From assembly GCA_029721515.1 (NCBI GenBank), contig CM056563.1, positions 24,178,954 to 24,242,953 on the forward strand: DNA of 64,000 nucleotides. The letters are read 5' to 3'. Under the pieces are notes generated by a model. The model was given only the letters and a program-made list of their open reading frames with translations. It was not told where the DNA came from and did not search any database. Within the stretch, counting starts at the first letter, position 1. Every line of letters starts with the position of its first letter. This document shows positions 49,491-61,700 of the stretch, piece by piece. A program made the position numbers and the translations under genes. The stretch is from Synanceia verrucosa. Taxonomy: Eukaryota > Chordata > Actinopteri > Perciformes > Synanceiidae.

Positions 49491-51900
49491 TTACCTCGCC
49501 TGTTGCTTGCAGCAGTCGGCTCAGACCCTAAATAAGATTTTAGGGTGCATTTTGGGAAATGTAGGATCTGCTGTACAGGAGCTTGATCTACAAGTCTGGT
49601 CAGCTTTAGGCTTTGGTGCAAAAACCCCACTCGTTATGGATTTTATAGTCACAATTCATCAATAAATATTGTGCTGTTTCTTTGCTTTGTTGTCAGCCTG
49701 TCAGTTATTAATGTTCTCATATTTCAGAGTGACAGACGCTTCTGTAACATAAATAAATTTGCATAGTTTCTATTATGCTGCGTTAGAAATATTCATCAAA
49801 GAAGAAAATGCAATTTAATGCACTACAAGACCAGAAGATGAAGATGCTGAAAAGTGATCTAAAAATAAAGAAAAAAGGATCTACATTTCCACGTTTTTTT
49901 CCCCCTCGAGTCAAATCCTTTTCACCAACCAAACCTGATATCCAAATATATTCTGAAACGCCTTTAAATATATATACCGACTGACTATATGTGGCAGCCT
50001 TGGAATGAAAGCGGAGGGATGGCGATGTGTATATATATATGTATATACTTCCAATTTGAGATAAGGAACGTTTGCAGAGGGTAAGTGGTGCTTTAAAGGG
50101 AGATAGCGCAGGTCGACACTCCGTCCAGTCAGCTCTTCAGATGTGATTTCAGCGTACGAACATGCACTAAATAATGCATGAGGAGAGGCTGGACGTATGA
50201 ATCCCAGCGCTGAGTCAAATGTGAGATTCATCCAACCAACCTCATCAGCTTCATTACCCTCCTATTTTTAATGGACAGCAGAGAAAAGGAGACGAATCAA
50301 TTCATATTGTGCGTTTGGCGGCGGAGGATCAGCGGTCGCCCCCGCTGCTCCGAATCACGCTAAAAAGAAGCGGAAATTACCACTGCAGTGAACGCAGCGC
50401 AGACTTAAAATGACCTGATAAAGAGCAGTCAGAGTCTGGATGGAGACAAGAAGAAGTTCAGGTTGAACTTCTCAGTGTGCTGAATGTTTTGGACACATGA
50501 AGCATAAATCATAGTTTTGATTTGTGCCTCTGAATGGAAAAACATCACAACTTTCAATAATCTTTGTCGCATTTTTTACATCCCTCTAAATAGGTTTTCT
50601 TTTCTTTTTTGGTCAGTTAAAGGTGCGACACACCAGCGTTTCACTCTGTAATCAGCTGGAAACACTTGAGCAGGTGTGCTTAGCCTTTTTCATCACCTTC
50701 CACCTTCATTCTATCATTGTTTTGATATACTATTATTTTGTAAAAATTATTTCCAAGATTTTTCTTGATTACTATCAACTGCATTAACAACTCTCTGGGT
50801 TTCAATTATTCTTCAAAATTCAATTGTTTGAGGCACTTATTTCTTTTCCTTTATGGAACAATTACAGATGCATTTATTCATGAAGTTGTTTGTCAGAGGA
50901 AACTTAATTTGGCGGGGTGGGGGGGTTATGCAACTTTTGCTCAGAGACAAATGTTTTTAATGGATTCTTGGGTTAAAAGTGGATTTTCTAGGAAGATGTA
51001 ATTCCATGGATGCCCAAAAACTTTATGCAAATACACCAATTAGTGTTTGGAATAAATATACATTAATTTTTGTGCAGTGGCACAAAATGTAAAACTCTTA
51101 ACCTGACTCTCCTGCTTGTTTTTCAACCTTTTTGGAGAGAGAAACTCGGACTGGCGTCACTTCTTAGAGTCGCGTTGTCTGGTCAAATGATGAAGGATGA
51201 AAAGTTCACAGCTGATGGTTCGTCTTTTCAGCCCTGCAGACGCTTTGTCTCAAGATGCAAAGCTGCACCCCGTTTCTGCCATTTTCTTTGGTGTTTTATC
51301 AGCAATTTAAATCTAAAATTTATGGAAAATAAGACCTCAGACCTGGTCTCTGTTCTGGTCACTAATAGGTAAGATTACTACTTCCTGTATTTTGAGACTG
51401 GACTGAAAAGTTTGACATGCAGATCCTGGAGTTTACTTTGATTCCATCTAAATTATCACATAAAAATAAAATTATAATTCAGTCAACTTTACTGAATGAA
51501 AAATACACAAATATGTCCCAAAGCTCATAATTTCCCTCGTGGGGTGCAGAGGAAAAACGTCTGAAACAACAAATCACAGGTTTCCAGAATGGACAGACAT
51601 TCACCATAGACCTTTTTCGCTTATTCAGAAGACGTGGAAATTAGAATACCTGGCAGTTATCTAGAATTACAATATATTTTTTTGAGTCTTTGATTTAATT
51701 GTGCAAAAATCCGCACACAGTGAGAAACTTTAGCTCGATCCAGAAGTGACTCCACTTCTCTTTGGATCAATAGAAGCGTCATAGTCAGGTTGTAAACATG
51801 AGTGTGCTGATGATGTCACATTACGTGATTTATTGATCGATGCTCAGGTTCAAAGTTTTCAGTTACCACCCTGCTCGAGCTCAGAGCAGCTTTAAAGACG

Positions 51901-52059
51901 CAGGTTTCTCATCCATCCTGGAAAACCTGGAAAAACTGTTGACCAATTCCAGGATAACTTAACTATTTTCAGGACCTTTGACCTTTTCTTTCCTCATTTA
52001 CCATGTTTTCCATGACTGGAATCATTTTTCCAGGTTTTCCAGGACGTGTGGGAACCCTG
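51901..52059. mobile_element. small near-palindromic element, 159 bp
   Basis: Left CAGGTTTCTCATCCATCCTG then GAAAACCTGG; right in reverse complement CAGGGTTCCCACACGTCCTG then GAAAACCTGG. The long inverted ends leave little unique interior. A related truncated copy is at 34875-35057. Confidence 0.75.
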
Positions 52060-53366
52060 AGACGTATGACGAGTCATAACTGGTGAAATAATACCAGCTT
52101 TGCAGACACACTGGAGGCCTGCAGGGATTATACAGCACAGGGAGGGAAATAAGACAAGGTCACCTTGGGAAGAGGGGGGACAATTCCCTCAGGATGGAAA
52201 CAGGGAGCAACTGGTGAAAAAGTAATTAAAGAGGATGCACATCAGTGGAGAGAGAGGTGAAGAAGCCCTGAGGAGGACAGGAGTGTTTGTACACAACATC
52301 TCTGCAGATAAATGCACACAGGGATCCTTTAACCTCGCTCAGTTTTTTTCTTCTTTTTAAAAACGTCACAACGTAATATTTCACCCGAAAATGTTGGACA
52401 TGATTTGGGTTTGCTTTTCTCTGCTTGATGTGATTATAAAATATATGTAATATGAGTTCTGGACTGTTGATGAGAAAAAATAAGAAAGAACACAAAACAA
52501 TGAGACTGACTCAGCCTGAAAGAACCTGCAGGTGCAGATCAGTGTGATCTTGTATCAATACGATAGAGCCGCAACAAATCTAATGTGTAAAAATAGATAA
52601 AAAGATGAAAAATAGATCATTAAAAGCAGCTTAAATACAAATAAGGAATGTTATAAAAAGATATAATATATACAGTAAAAAAAAAACACATCACTAATAT
52701 ACATCAGACTGACTGAACAAAACCAGTTTTCTGTCTGTTCTCTGTTTTGCTGTTTATTCCACATCACCAGCTCTGAGTGTAGACGCTCCCATGAAGGGGT
52801 TCACACTGCAGTCAGGCTAAATGGCATGAAATGACTCCATAAGAAGGAAATGACTTCGCAGATTGGGGCATCGTTTGAACACCATTTGCTGGGACTGCAG
52901 AGATTCTCGTCACTATTTCTTGACTCCTTGTAAAACCAGCCTGCAGCAGGTAGACTGTGAGCGGTTACATCACAAACACATGAATATCAATGACTTTGTT
53001 TAGCAGCTTGTTAGCTCTGACGTGCGTTCAGATCGGCACTGTTTGTACCGCTCCTTTCCCACGCAAACAACTAAACGTTGCAAACGCTCGGTTGAGTTTG
53101 AGGTCACAGCTGCTGACGCTCCTCGTCCTGGAAAACGAGGGAATTACTGCACGTTTTGTTGGAGTAAAGCGTCTGCGCTTTGAAATGCAAATAGGAACAG
53201 GCTGCTACTCTGAGCTTTTAATGTAAGCACATGGAAAAAGCCTTTTACAAATTCATGTCAAACATTTAATAAACAAGTATCAGCGGTAAAAGGTGCACAG
53301 AGAAATGCTGATTATTAAGAGAGTGGTCTGTTGGGTGGGAAAAATTGCATCTTTAGTTTTTTTGTT

Positions 53367-53523
53367 AAAGTTAAAGAAGAAAGCGAGGGGAAAGACAGTA
53401 AGGGGGGAAAAAGAAGGGTAAAGGAATGGAGAGGGGAGGAAAAGAAGGGAACAAGGACAGATGCAAGGCTGCAAGGGATGAAGGAAAGAAAGGTAGGAGG
53501 TAAGAAGGAAAAAGGAGGCTGCA
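53367..53523 (+). repeat. polypurine tract, ~157 bp
   Basis: The plus strand is almost all A and G (GGGGGGAAAAAGAAGGG and similar), with few pyrimidine breaks. It lies 1.5 kb below exon v3 in the large intron. Confidence 0.85.
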
Positions 53524-55044
53524 AAAAGTAAAATGTGTCGCTCAGAATCAAAGCTGAAGCACCTGAAAACGGTATAAATGCTGTCAGATGTGCAGATGTG
53601 TTGTAGCTGTAGATGTTATGAGATAGAAGGCAGCCAGTGGTGCACATCTGTCAGTCTGCTTCTCCTAACAGGAGGTGGAGAGGAGGGTGGAGATCCTGCC
53701 GAAAGCCAAGCTGTTAAACTGAGACGAGTACGACACGGTGTGACAGGACCTCCAACATCAGGCCGCTACAGCATGTCACCTGACAGGTGAAGCCTCAGGC
53801 GCCTTTTACACTCTCATTTAATCCTGACAAATATCATCTTGAACTTACAGACCTCATGCATTTTTTTAAAACCTGCAAACATTTGTATTATTTAACTTAA
53901 ACATAGCCTAATACTGTATGCTATGCATTTTTTGCATGTGTCATAGAGTCTAAATATTGTAATTTTATGCACATTCATCCAGTTTTTCACAGTGCAGAGG
54001 GCACTTATTTGCTCTCGAGGTGGAAATATGCAGCATTTGTGTCTTAGATGTTGGCTCAGTGTGAGCTGCTCATTTTAACCTCTAAAAGTAGAGCTGCTGT
54101 TGATCGTTAAAACAACAGAGTGCACAAAGCCTTTTCCTTTCCAGTAACACCACTCATATTTTGTGATCTGCCGAACGCTGCCAGACTTTCACTCACGTCG
54201 AGCGTCGCTCTAAATCACGGCGGCTCTAAAATAAAGCCGTCAGGTTACAATCAGCGGCTCGATAAAACGCTCCTCTTCAGGAGAAACACTGAAACTCTGG
54301 TGTGTTAACATGTGTGCAGGAAACTAGAGACTCAAAACAAAGATCTGATCAACGTGAAACTCAAAGAATAAAAAACAGCATGGACACTCAGAGAGAAACG
54401 CTTCAAATCAAACGTTCACTTACCTTGCAGCCGTCAACACTCACACAGTTAAGCTGCTAAAAAGCTAAAACACAGTGTCTGAAACTGGGATCCTCTTTGT
54501 TGACACAAAACCCCCAAAATACAGACAAAAAATTCATTCAGAACTATATAAACGCTCCTAAAAATGATATTTTTGCATGACAACTTTACCCACAAACACC
54601 AAAATAAAAAGCTCTTTCCATCCACAAACTGCTAACCAGACATCTGTTAGCATCAGACATGTGTTGTACTGTAAATAAAATACCATATATTACATTTACT
54701 CCCTGAACAAACCACTGAGCAAACCTGAATCCTCCTCACAGAGACCAAGCTCTTATTTCTAACTGATCTAACGGGTTACAGGTGTGCATACCTGGTCAAT
54801 AGATGGTAATTATGAGGGAAAAAAAACACCCTCACATGTCCATAAAAGCTACATGTTAATAAATAAACTGCATGAGCGTCACATCCAGGCCAATCTGCCG
54901 TCAAACAACAACCAGTGGAAATACTTTGGCTCGCCAACACAAGAGAAAATAATAAAAGATCACGCTGTGATGACCAGCCAAAGGCTGCTTTTCTTATCAG
55001 GTGTGAGCAGAGATGGGCTTTGTGTCGGCGTGACGTTCACGTAC

Positions 55045-55113
55045 CGTAGGAGAGGGGGACGTCCAGATCGCCCTGCCAGGACATCTGCCCCGACTCGTCT
55101 ATGGACTGCTGCG
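55045..55113 (-). CDS. shisa6: shisa6 coding exon v3 (23-codon cassette, phase 1-1)
   Basis: The minus-strand acceptor is GTGTTTCTACAG and the donor TCCTACG|GTACGTG, both good. Joined to v2 (G|CG gives Ala) it reads QQSIDESGQMSWQGDLDVPL then SY, and the last G starts a Gly codon completed by exon v4 (G|GA). The exon is 69 bp with phase 1 at both ends, so both inclusion and omission keep the frame: v2 also joins v4 through a Gly codon. I do not recognise this segment from mammalian Shisa6, so it may be fish-specific or alternatively spliced. Support comes from paired splice sites, perfect phase agreement with both neighbours and closeness to v2. The peptide is acidic and polar, with no known motif seen. 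Confidence 0.8.
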
Positions 55114-55420
55114 CTGTAGAAACACAACGCAGCAGGTTTACAGCTCGCTCCCACTGCAGACAATAGTGGGGAAATCTACGGCTGTGACTTTCACACTTTG
55201 TCACTGGAAGTGTGGATTTAATCACAGATAATAAATGTGCGTGTGGAGCGAGATGTCACTTCAAGCCACGATGTGTTGTAATGTCCAACTTCAACTGAGC
55301 TGACAACAAAAGTCACAGTTTCTTTTGGCAGAAAGCGATGGACAGCATGACACAGTGGCTTCATGTGAGTGAGACCGTTATTATTCTGGACTGCAGCGGA
55401 AACAGGAGGACGGACTTTAC
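55114..55420 (-). other. shisa6 short intron v2-v3 (307 bp)
   Basis: It is bounded by GTAAAG and CTACAG on the minus strand. It is short for this gene and holds no repeat, and it keeps the two small cassette-like exons v2 and v3 together. Confidence 0.85.
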
Positions 55421-55516
55421 CTTTCAGGTGACCACGGCCGAGCGTCACGAACCCAGAGGAGATGAAGTTGTGCATGTCTTGGCCTCCGCTGCGCAGGTTT
55501 TCCTTCCCATAATGAC
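55421..55516 (-). CDS. shisa6: shisa6 coding exon v2 (32-codon, phase 1-1): GHYGKENLRSGG segment
   Basis: The minus-strand acceptor is TTCTTTCCGCAG and the donor CTGAAAG|GTAAAG. The first two bases complete Gly (G|GT) with exon v1, then HYGKENLRSGGQDMHNFISS and GFVTLGRGHLK follow, and the last base begins the next codon. The exon is 96 bp, exactly 32 codons, and has phase 1 at both ends, so it can be skipped without breaking the frame. Mammalian Shisa6 is reported to have isoforms differing by a 32-residue cytoplasmic segment; equating that segment with this exon is my inference from length and position. The exon is cytoplasmic and has no membrane segment. It lies only 307 bp from exon v3, while v1 is 6 kb away. 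Skipping it would join v1 directly to v3 or v4 in frame. Confidence 0.92.
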
Positions 55517-55893
55517 CTGCGGAAAGAAACAATTGGAAACGAAGGGTTGAATATTTCAGGAAAATGTAGGGCTTCATGTTCTCTTTGAAAGAAGGTCAGA
55601 GCAGAGGCTGTTAGCAACACAGATTTAAAAAATATTCATGCTGATCAGTCACACTAGCCTTGAGATTATTTCACATTCTTTTCTGCAGTGGGCCGTTTAC
55701 TGCAAAAAGTTAACCATGACTCTAAAAGTGCATTTTAGCAGCAGATCAGCCGAGAAATCTAAAAATTGACTCACTTTTGCCACAAACAGTAACTCTAATA
55801 TCAGATTTTGGAGTTGAGAAAATAAATGTGTAAATAAATAAAATATAAATAAATGTGTCTGCAGCTTAAATTATTCAGCATTTCTCACTTGAG

Positions 55894-56126
55894 GTAATAA
55901 TAATACTATTACTACTACTAATAATAATAATAATAAATGAATAAAAATTATAATATTAGAAATAATAATGATAAAATAAATGAATAAATAAATAATTATA
56001 TAATAATGGTAATAATAAAATAATCATAACAATAATAATAACGATGATAAAAATAAATGAATAAATAAAGTAATTATGTAATAATGTAATAATAATAAAA
56101 CAGCAACAACAACAACAACAACAATG

Positions 56127-56166
<40 letters not shown>
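55894..56166. repeat. AAT-rich microsatellite region
   Basis: Long irregular AAT and AAAT arrays, with the purest AAT run at about 56124-56166 and AAC units just before it. It lies in the v1-v2 intron. Confidence 0.9.
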
Positions 56167-56167
<1 letters not shown>

Positions 56168-56210
56168 CCTACTTGGTTAGGTTTAGGGAAAGATTCAGGT
56201 TTAGGTTTAC
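56168..56210 (-). repeat. short dispersed motif, third copy (reverse)
   Basis: CTACTTGGTTAGGTTTAGGG is the reverse complement of the motif at 41458-41500. It directly follows the AAT microsatellite. Confidence 0.5.
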
Positions 56211-58009
56211 AGAAAAAAATAAGTATGTTTGTTACTGATTCACACAGGGTAGAAACAGCCATATTCACTTTTGTTATCAGAAGCTCGGGATTATTGACCA
56301 AATGTGGATATTTGACAAGATGGGAGTGAATCCAGGTTCTGTTTTTTTTACGTCAGGTGACACTGAGGACGTAGTTTAAAGAATAATCCGAAATGATGAC
56401 AAAGAATGGATGAACACTGTAAGAAATAAACAGCAGATTTCTGTGCTCAGATCCTCAGTCGTCTGTGGCATTTTATAACAGTGGCCATGTATGAGAGGAA
56501 TACTAAACAGGGTTAAAATGGCACCTGGCTCTCAGGTGGATCATCAGCTCGTCAATATGTATCGCTGAAGGATGCCAGAGATGCAATCTGCAGGTTTCAA
56601 GGCTTCCATCAAACGCTCCTCTGTCTGGTGAGATATTTCATTTAATTGAAAAACTTTTTGGACACACTTGGTCCTAGAGGGGATTAAAGCCTCCTTCTTT
56701 GAGGATGCCGGCTCACCACTGTTGGATTTGTTAAAAGACCACCCTGTAACACAATTTGTACCACATCACTGTTAACGCCGCTTCGAACCAGGCTTGTAAT
56801 TGAGAGTGCAGCCTGAACACAAAGCAGCAGGACGAGGTGGCTGCTAGCACCCTGACGACTTTTCGATTGTCCTGTCAATCACCGACAAGTCCGAAGAAAG
56901 AAAATACAAGAATGTAGCGGCGATGTAACAGAGAGCGCTCTCTCTGCGTTAACTGGCAAACAGTTAAATGTCTCTTTCTCCAAGGCTTCAAAGTCAATAA
57001 CATCACTCAGACCTTTGGGCCTCGGGACGTCGATATCGAACTGCTTTTCAAATTATCATAATGAGAGGAAACACCTGGGACCGCTCGGCCTGAGCTCCGA
57101 CCCAGAGGACGACCATAAACTGATTACTGACTGTGGGACCTTGGGAGGAATCCACAAAGGTAGAAATGCACTCGTGTTGTGTCTATGTAGATGATGCAGT
57201 GGAGTATATATATCTGTGTGATGTCTCCCAGGGTGAAACGCTGACGTTTCATAACCGCCTTATGCTCCAAGGACGCCGGCGTGGAGCTGAGAGCAGGTAG
57301 CTGGAGACGCTCACTGGTGTTATAAATTACTCCCATGTGGCAGAGCGAACCTATAGACCCTTATTATCTCTGCAAATGTTCCTCTGAATCGCTTCACAGC
57401 ATAATGAAAACAGAAGCCTGGAATATTAAAGTCTTCCACCGTATACTGTACATTCATGGATGAAGGAGGTTTAAATGTTTTATTCCAGAGATAGAAACTT
57501 AAATAACCAGATAAATGTTAAATTTAAGAAGTTATATTTGAATTAGCCCTCTGGGAAAAATAAACAGTCAAATTAGTGACTTAAGAGTTCAAATTACTGC
57601 ACTCAAGAAAGTTAAAGGAGGTCAACACAGAGGCTTTATATGAAAAGATAAAGTTTTCTAAGGTTTATTTACTAAACTTACTTTTTCCAGAGCTTTCAAC
57701 CACATGTCACAGTCTTAAAGATAAGATAAGATTAGAAATTTATTCATCCTTATTTCACATCAGTTGCTATACACATGAGGAAAAAGTACAGAGATTTAAA
57801 ATATTGAAAAAAAAATATCTACAGTGCAAAAATTGAGTATAGTGCAAAACCAATAATCTAAAAAATACAACAAAACTAGGAGGCTATGTGCAGATAAAAG
57901 TGCGATAACAACACACAGAATTATCTGTCATCTCTGCTGTGAATATTAAATTTCTGCTGCAAATATTGAATCTCCTATGTAAATATTGGTGTTTTATATT
58001 TGTCTTTAT

Positions 58010-58110
58010 TTTGTTCTTATTTTTTTTGTGCCTTCAAGTCGAGAGACTCTATAAAATTTTGTGATGCTTGCATAATGAAGCATAATAATGACTCTTGAAT
58101 GTTGAATCTA
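58010..58110 (+). repeat. repeat 3' tail related to 44455-44540
   Basis: GTGCCTTCAAGTCGAGAGAC, AAATTTTGTGATGCTTGCAT and AATGACTCTTGAATG follow the same order as at 44455-44540. Confidence 0.45.
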
Positions 58111-61100
58111 TGTGAAATGTTGAACTAGTCCTTTAAAGCTGCAGTATTTAATTATATTTCAGGCAGTAGAGCTCTTCTAACTTAAAATGGTGACAGTTTG
58201 TTTCCTGTTTTTTGTTTCAAATTAAAAATGCATCCATGCACAAAGCCCCTAAAAGCCCATGAAGAAATATTTAATCCAGACTAAGACTTTAATCCAGATC
58301 TTTAGCAACATGATTTCAATATTTCCAAAAATTCACCCCGGTCTCATGTCATGTCATTTTCCAGTCGACCTTTTAAACCTGAAAATGAAGCCAGTTTCTG
58401 AGCATGAAAGTGATTCTATTCTCCGTCTTCAGAGTGAGGAAGACATTTGTCGCCTATTTTTCACATCGAAGCATCAAAGAAACTTTTCGAGAGAACAGAA
58501 CTCTGGGAAATTGCAGCGATAATGGCCACTCCAGGAACGTTCTGGAGAGCTACTATCCACACCTCCAGACACTTCAACAGTTCATTCACCACTTTTAAGT
58601 ATTTTTTGCCCTCTGGTTAGTTCTTTTCTTCATGGTGGAAAAGCCATAAAATTTAATTTATTATTCTTTTTATAACTTTAAGTTTATAAAAGCAGGATTT
58701 AAAAGAGTAAATGAGATACTCTCTCTGGATATAATCATATAATCAGACGGTACCAGTGTGTTTTACACTCCTTTATGCTGCTACATCAAAAACAAAATCT
58801 ATTCACATCTATCTCGCGTCTCTTTGGAGACCAAAGCTCTTCTAAGGCAGATGTGGATCAGGCTTCTTTATGCTTCGACTCAGTGTGAAAACACATCATA
58901 AAAGGAGAATTTGTAATGAAAACCCGATCATTGTTCCCACAGAGGTCAACTTTCACAAGATTTAAAGAGGAAATAATAAACCATTAAACTAAATTAAAGA
59001 CCTCAAGGGCAAAGTAAATAGTGAAACCTTCAATTAAAGGTCTGACTAAGGCTTTTCCACCTGAACTGTGTTTTTACAATATATATTTCATTATATTCAT
59101 TGCTTTAAGTCTAGAAAATGTGTCCATATCATTTTCTTTTGGCATCAATCCTTTAATGTAAACTTACTTCAAAGCATTAAGCATGACTCTGTTATTTTAA
59201 AAGAAGATAATTTGACAAACTGTCCTCATTCTTGCAGTGAAACACTTAAATCCCGACCAGTGACGCACAAATTGACCTGATTACATGAATGTGTCCAAAA
59301 CCACAGGGACACTCATGCAACACTAATAAAACACTGGAAATGTCTGCAAATCAAAGACATTTAACATCCAGAGGCTGCGTTAAAAACATACTGAACCACT
59401 GCAAAAAACACGGGAACAAAGCCATGTTTTTTTTTAAAGTCACATCACTGAATTTGTCATAAAATGTGAGTCACGTCCTCCCTGGAGAGCCTCCATCCCT
59501 GCTTGGACACCCTCCACCCTCTGCAGCCCTGCTAAGCGAACAATAGCAGCAGAGACGACACAGGTTGGACACTTGGACATCTTTTCTGTGGGCGCCGAAT
59601 ACGAGGAACAAACCAACAATGTGTGTCTTTGTGAATCACCCAGAGGGATGCTGCTTATTCTCTGAGTGCTACGAAGAGACATGAAAGAGCTATGAAAGGT
59701 TTAAGAAAGTCTGACTGCACAGGTCAGCGTAGTATTTAAAAAAAAAATCTAAAAGGTTGTGTTTGAATGTGTTTATTCCCTCAGAGATTTGCTCAAGATG
59801 CTGATCAGCTGCTTCAGAAACATGATAAATAAGAAAAATGTCTCTGCAAAAACATCTTATGTAGATGATTTAGATTTTTGTCGCTGAATATTCGCTGCTT
59901 TTCCAGAAATTATCTGCCGATCAGTTTGAATGTGATTATTTTTTTTGACTGATTTTGCAATTGTGGTAAGATTTATGATATTTTTTAGAGCATCTGTACC
60001 AAACAAAGACGCTTTCTATAGGATAAGATGTAGAGATCAATCAATCAATCAATTTAAAACTCATTTCACCTTCAACAAATACTGTGACTGGTGCGATGTT
60101 GTGATTTGGATAAAATATTGATTAATTGTTCAGCTGCACTCTCAGTTTGTGGTCACTTGCCTTCAGTAAAGTCCACAGTTTCAGTGTAAATACATATAAA
60201 ATAAAGATTCTCTCAGCTGCAAGATTTAAGTGTCTTCTTAGTACATAAAGAGCTTTATTAATGTGTGCATCTTTATCAAACACAAACTATAATGGACTAT
60301 TTGCCTCTTTATGTCCAGCCTCACTTGCTTCCTACTTTTCTTTTCCTTCTTCTGCTTATTCCAGATATATATATTTGAACTTTCTTCTCAGGTCCTGAAT
60401 CCCATAAATTCTGCATATTTTAGGCTGAATAACTCGTGCATTAAAGACTGATGGATATATTGTGGTTTGTAACTTTAACCCACTCAGGTGTTTCCAGTTA
60501 ATCAGTATGATTAGACCTCTGATCGGGACTGTGTGGGCGTCTACAGACTGATTGATTGATTGATTGACCGAGTCTGTTAGCTTTGTTATACCTGATGAAG
60601 ATGTGTCACCTCCACCTGTCTACACCTGGGCGGAGGTCTAATGACTGAACTGGAAACACCTGTGTGGGCGTCCAGAGGTTTGGTTTTGACGTCCAATCGA
60701 GCCCCAAATCTCACAACGGGCTTTTTACCCAGCTCCACTGCTGGACAAACTGATTGATCCAGGTGTGTGTGATTATTGTTGTTGTCAGGCACACCTGGAT
60801 TAAGTTTGTCCAATAATGGCAGACAGGAAGCAAAGGAGCTGGCTGAAGTTCAGGAAGTAGTGCAGCTATGCATACAGCCAGTTCTCAGCTGATGTTTTAA
60901 GTTTTAAGTCATAAGAGTAATAATTGGGGATAGAAAAGCAGACATGAGTTATGTGAAAATAATATTGCATGAAGAGAAGATTTATGGTGACCAGTGTCTG
61001 CTAGAACAAGCAGCTTGTTTCAAAAGTGCAGAAAAGTGAGAGAAGTTGGTCACATCCTGCAGTTCAGCACAGTCTGTATCATTCATTCTGACACATCCCC

Positions 61101-61542
61101 TCCATGTTGGGTGGTGATGGTGGTGGTGGTGACACCAAAGTGAAACACAACACTGTTGAATCTGGGACACCATACTAGGGCACTTAGCGAACGAGCTGAT
61201 CCCTGGAGCAGCGATCAGGAGACCGAGCGGATAAAAGAACGAGCAACGACAGAATTATCTCTGGACAAAAAAAAAAGTGTTTGCATGCGTCTCCTGCAGA
61301 AGATGATAATTTGCATCTCAATTTTGAGCCCGTGCTGAGTGGGCTTATGGGACGGCAGCTCGCTTTTAACTCTCCATACGTTTCCTCTTAAGAAAGATTG
61401 AGAGGAAAAGCTTAACGTCTATCTATTGCAGAGGATGTCACTCAAAGCTGCTGCAGATCATAGAAAGGGAAGCACTTAGCTTTACCATCCTAATAAAAAG
61501 CAGTTTGGCCTTGATGTGAAAAAGCAGAGCATCGCCGCCTAC

Positions 61543-61700
61543 CGTGGTTGGATGCCTTGGTGTGAACAGGTGTGTAGTGATTCTTCAAGGTTCGAACCGG
61601 CGTCTCGTCTTTGGGTGAGCCATCAATCGCCGCCATGTTTTCATGTTCGTACTGAGATATTGGGACTGGTCCCTGTTGTCTCAGAATATCAGCCAGGGCT
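61543..61700 (-). CDS. shisa6: shisa6 coding exon v1 (most 5' exon in window): RALADILRQQG segment
   Basis: This exon encodes the start of the cytoplasmic tail of Shisa6, a single-pass membrane protein that binds AMPA receptors at synapses and modifies their gating and anchoring (family knowledge). The acceptor is TTTCTTTCTAG and the donor is CACG|GTAGGC on the minus strand. The exon opens with one base that completes an Arg codon begun upstream, then reads 52 codons including ALADILRQQGPVPISQYEHE and, later, SPKDETPVRT and KNHYTPVHT. It ends with one base of a Gly codon (phase 1). RALADILRQQGP followed by an S-P-K-x-x-T-P-V-R block and KNHYTPV is what I recall of vertebrate Shisa6; Shisa9 differs here. 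The next exon upstream must end in phase 2 and is not in the window. Length is 158 bp, which fits 1+52x3+1. Confidence 0.93.

Larger units (their letters stand above)
14088..55044 (-). other. shisa6 large intron v3-v4 (40,957 bp)
   Basis: Ends are GTACGTG (v3 donor) and TTATACCAG (v4 acceptor). It contains most of the mobile elements listed. The following stretches have no supported gene and no repeat I can classify: 15071-16704, 17158-18050, 18200-19629, 20958-22495, 23798-25109, 25541-27749, 28641-30674, 31091-33026, 33783-34874, 35521-36734, 37082-38689, 39486-41457, 41531-44454, 45170-47792, 47977-51900 and 52060-55044. Many short ORFs exist in these on both strands, but none has family similarity or splice-site support. 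Further in-frame phase 1-1 cassette exons could be hidden here. Confidence 0.75.
55517..61542 (-). other. shisa6 intron v1-v2 (6026 bp)
   Basis: It is bounded by GTAGGC (v1 donor) and TTTCCGCAG (v2 acceptor). It contains a long AAT-rich microsatellite (55894-56166), a dispersed motif (56168-56210), a repeat tail (58010-58110) and short simple tracts: ATTG units near 60547-60567 and GGT units near 61110-61132. Nothing else in 56290-57710 or 58110-61542 could be identified. Confidence 0.8.

Noticed and set aside
53315..53647. A 110-residue minus-strand ORF rich in Ser, Phe, Leu and Pro.
   Set aside because: It is the translation of the polypyrimidine strand; low complexity explains it.
61590..61606. 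GGTTCGAACCGGC resembles a tRNA T-loop.
   Set aside because: It lies within coding exon v1, and no acceptor stem or anticodon arm is present.
5985..61700. Assignment to shisa9 (CKAMP44) or shisa7 instead of shisa6.
   Set aside because: The EVTV end is shared with Shisa9, but RALADILRQQGP, NNILTSATEPYD, the repeated SQD-LSP motifs and AFASRR...YIPGHH fit Shisa6 as I recall it. An alignment would settle it.
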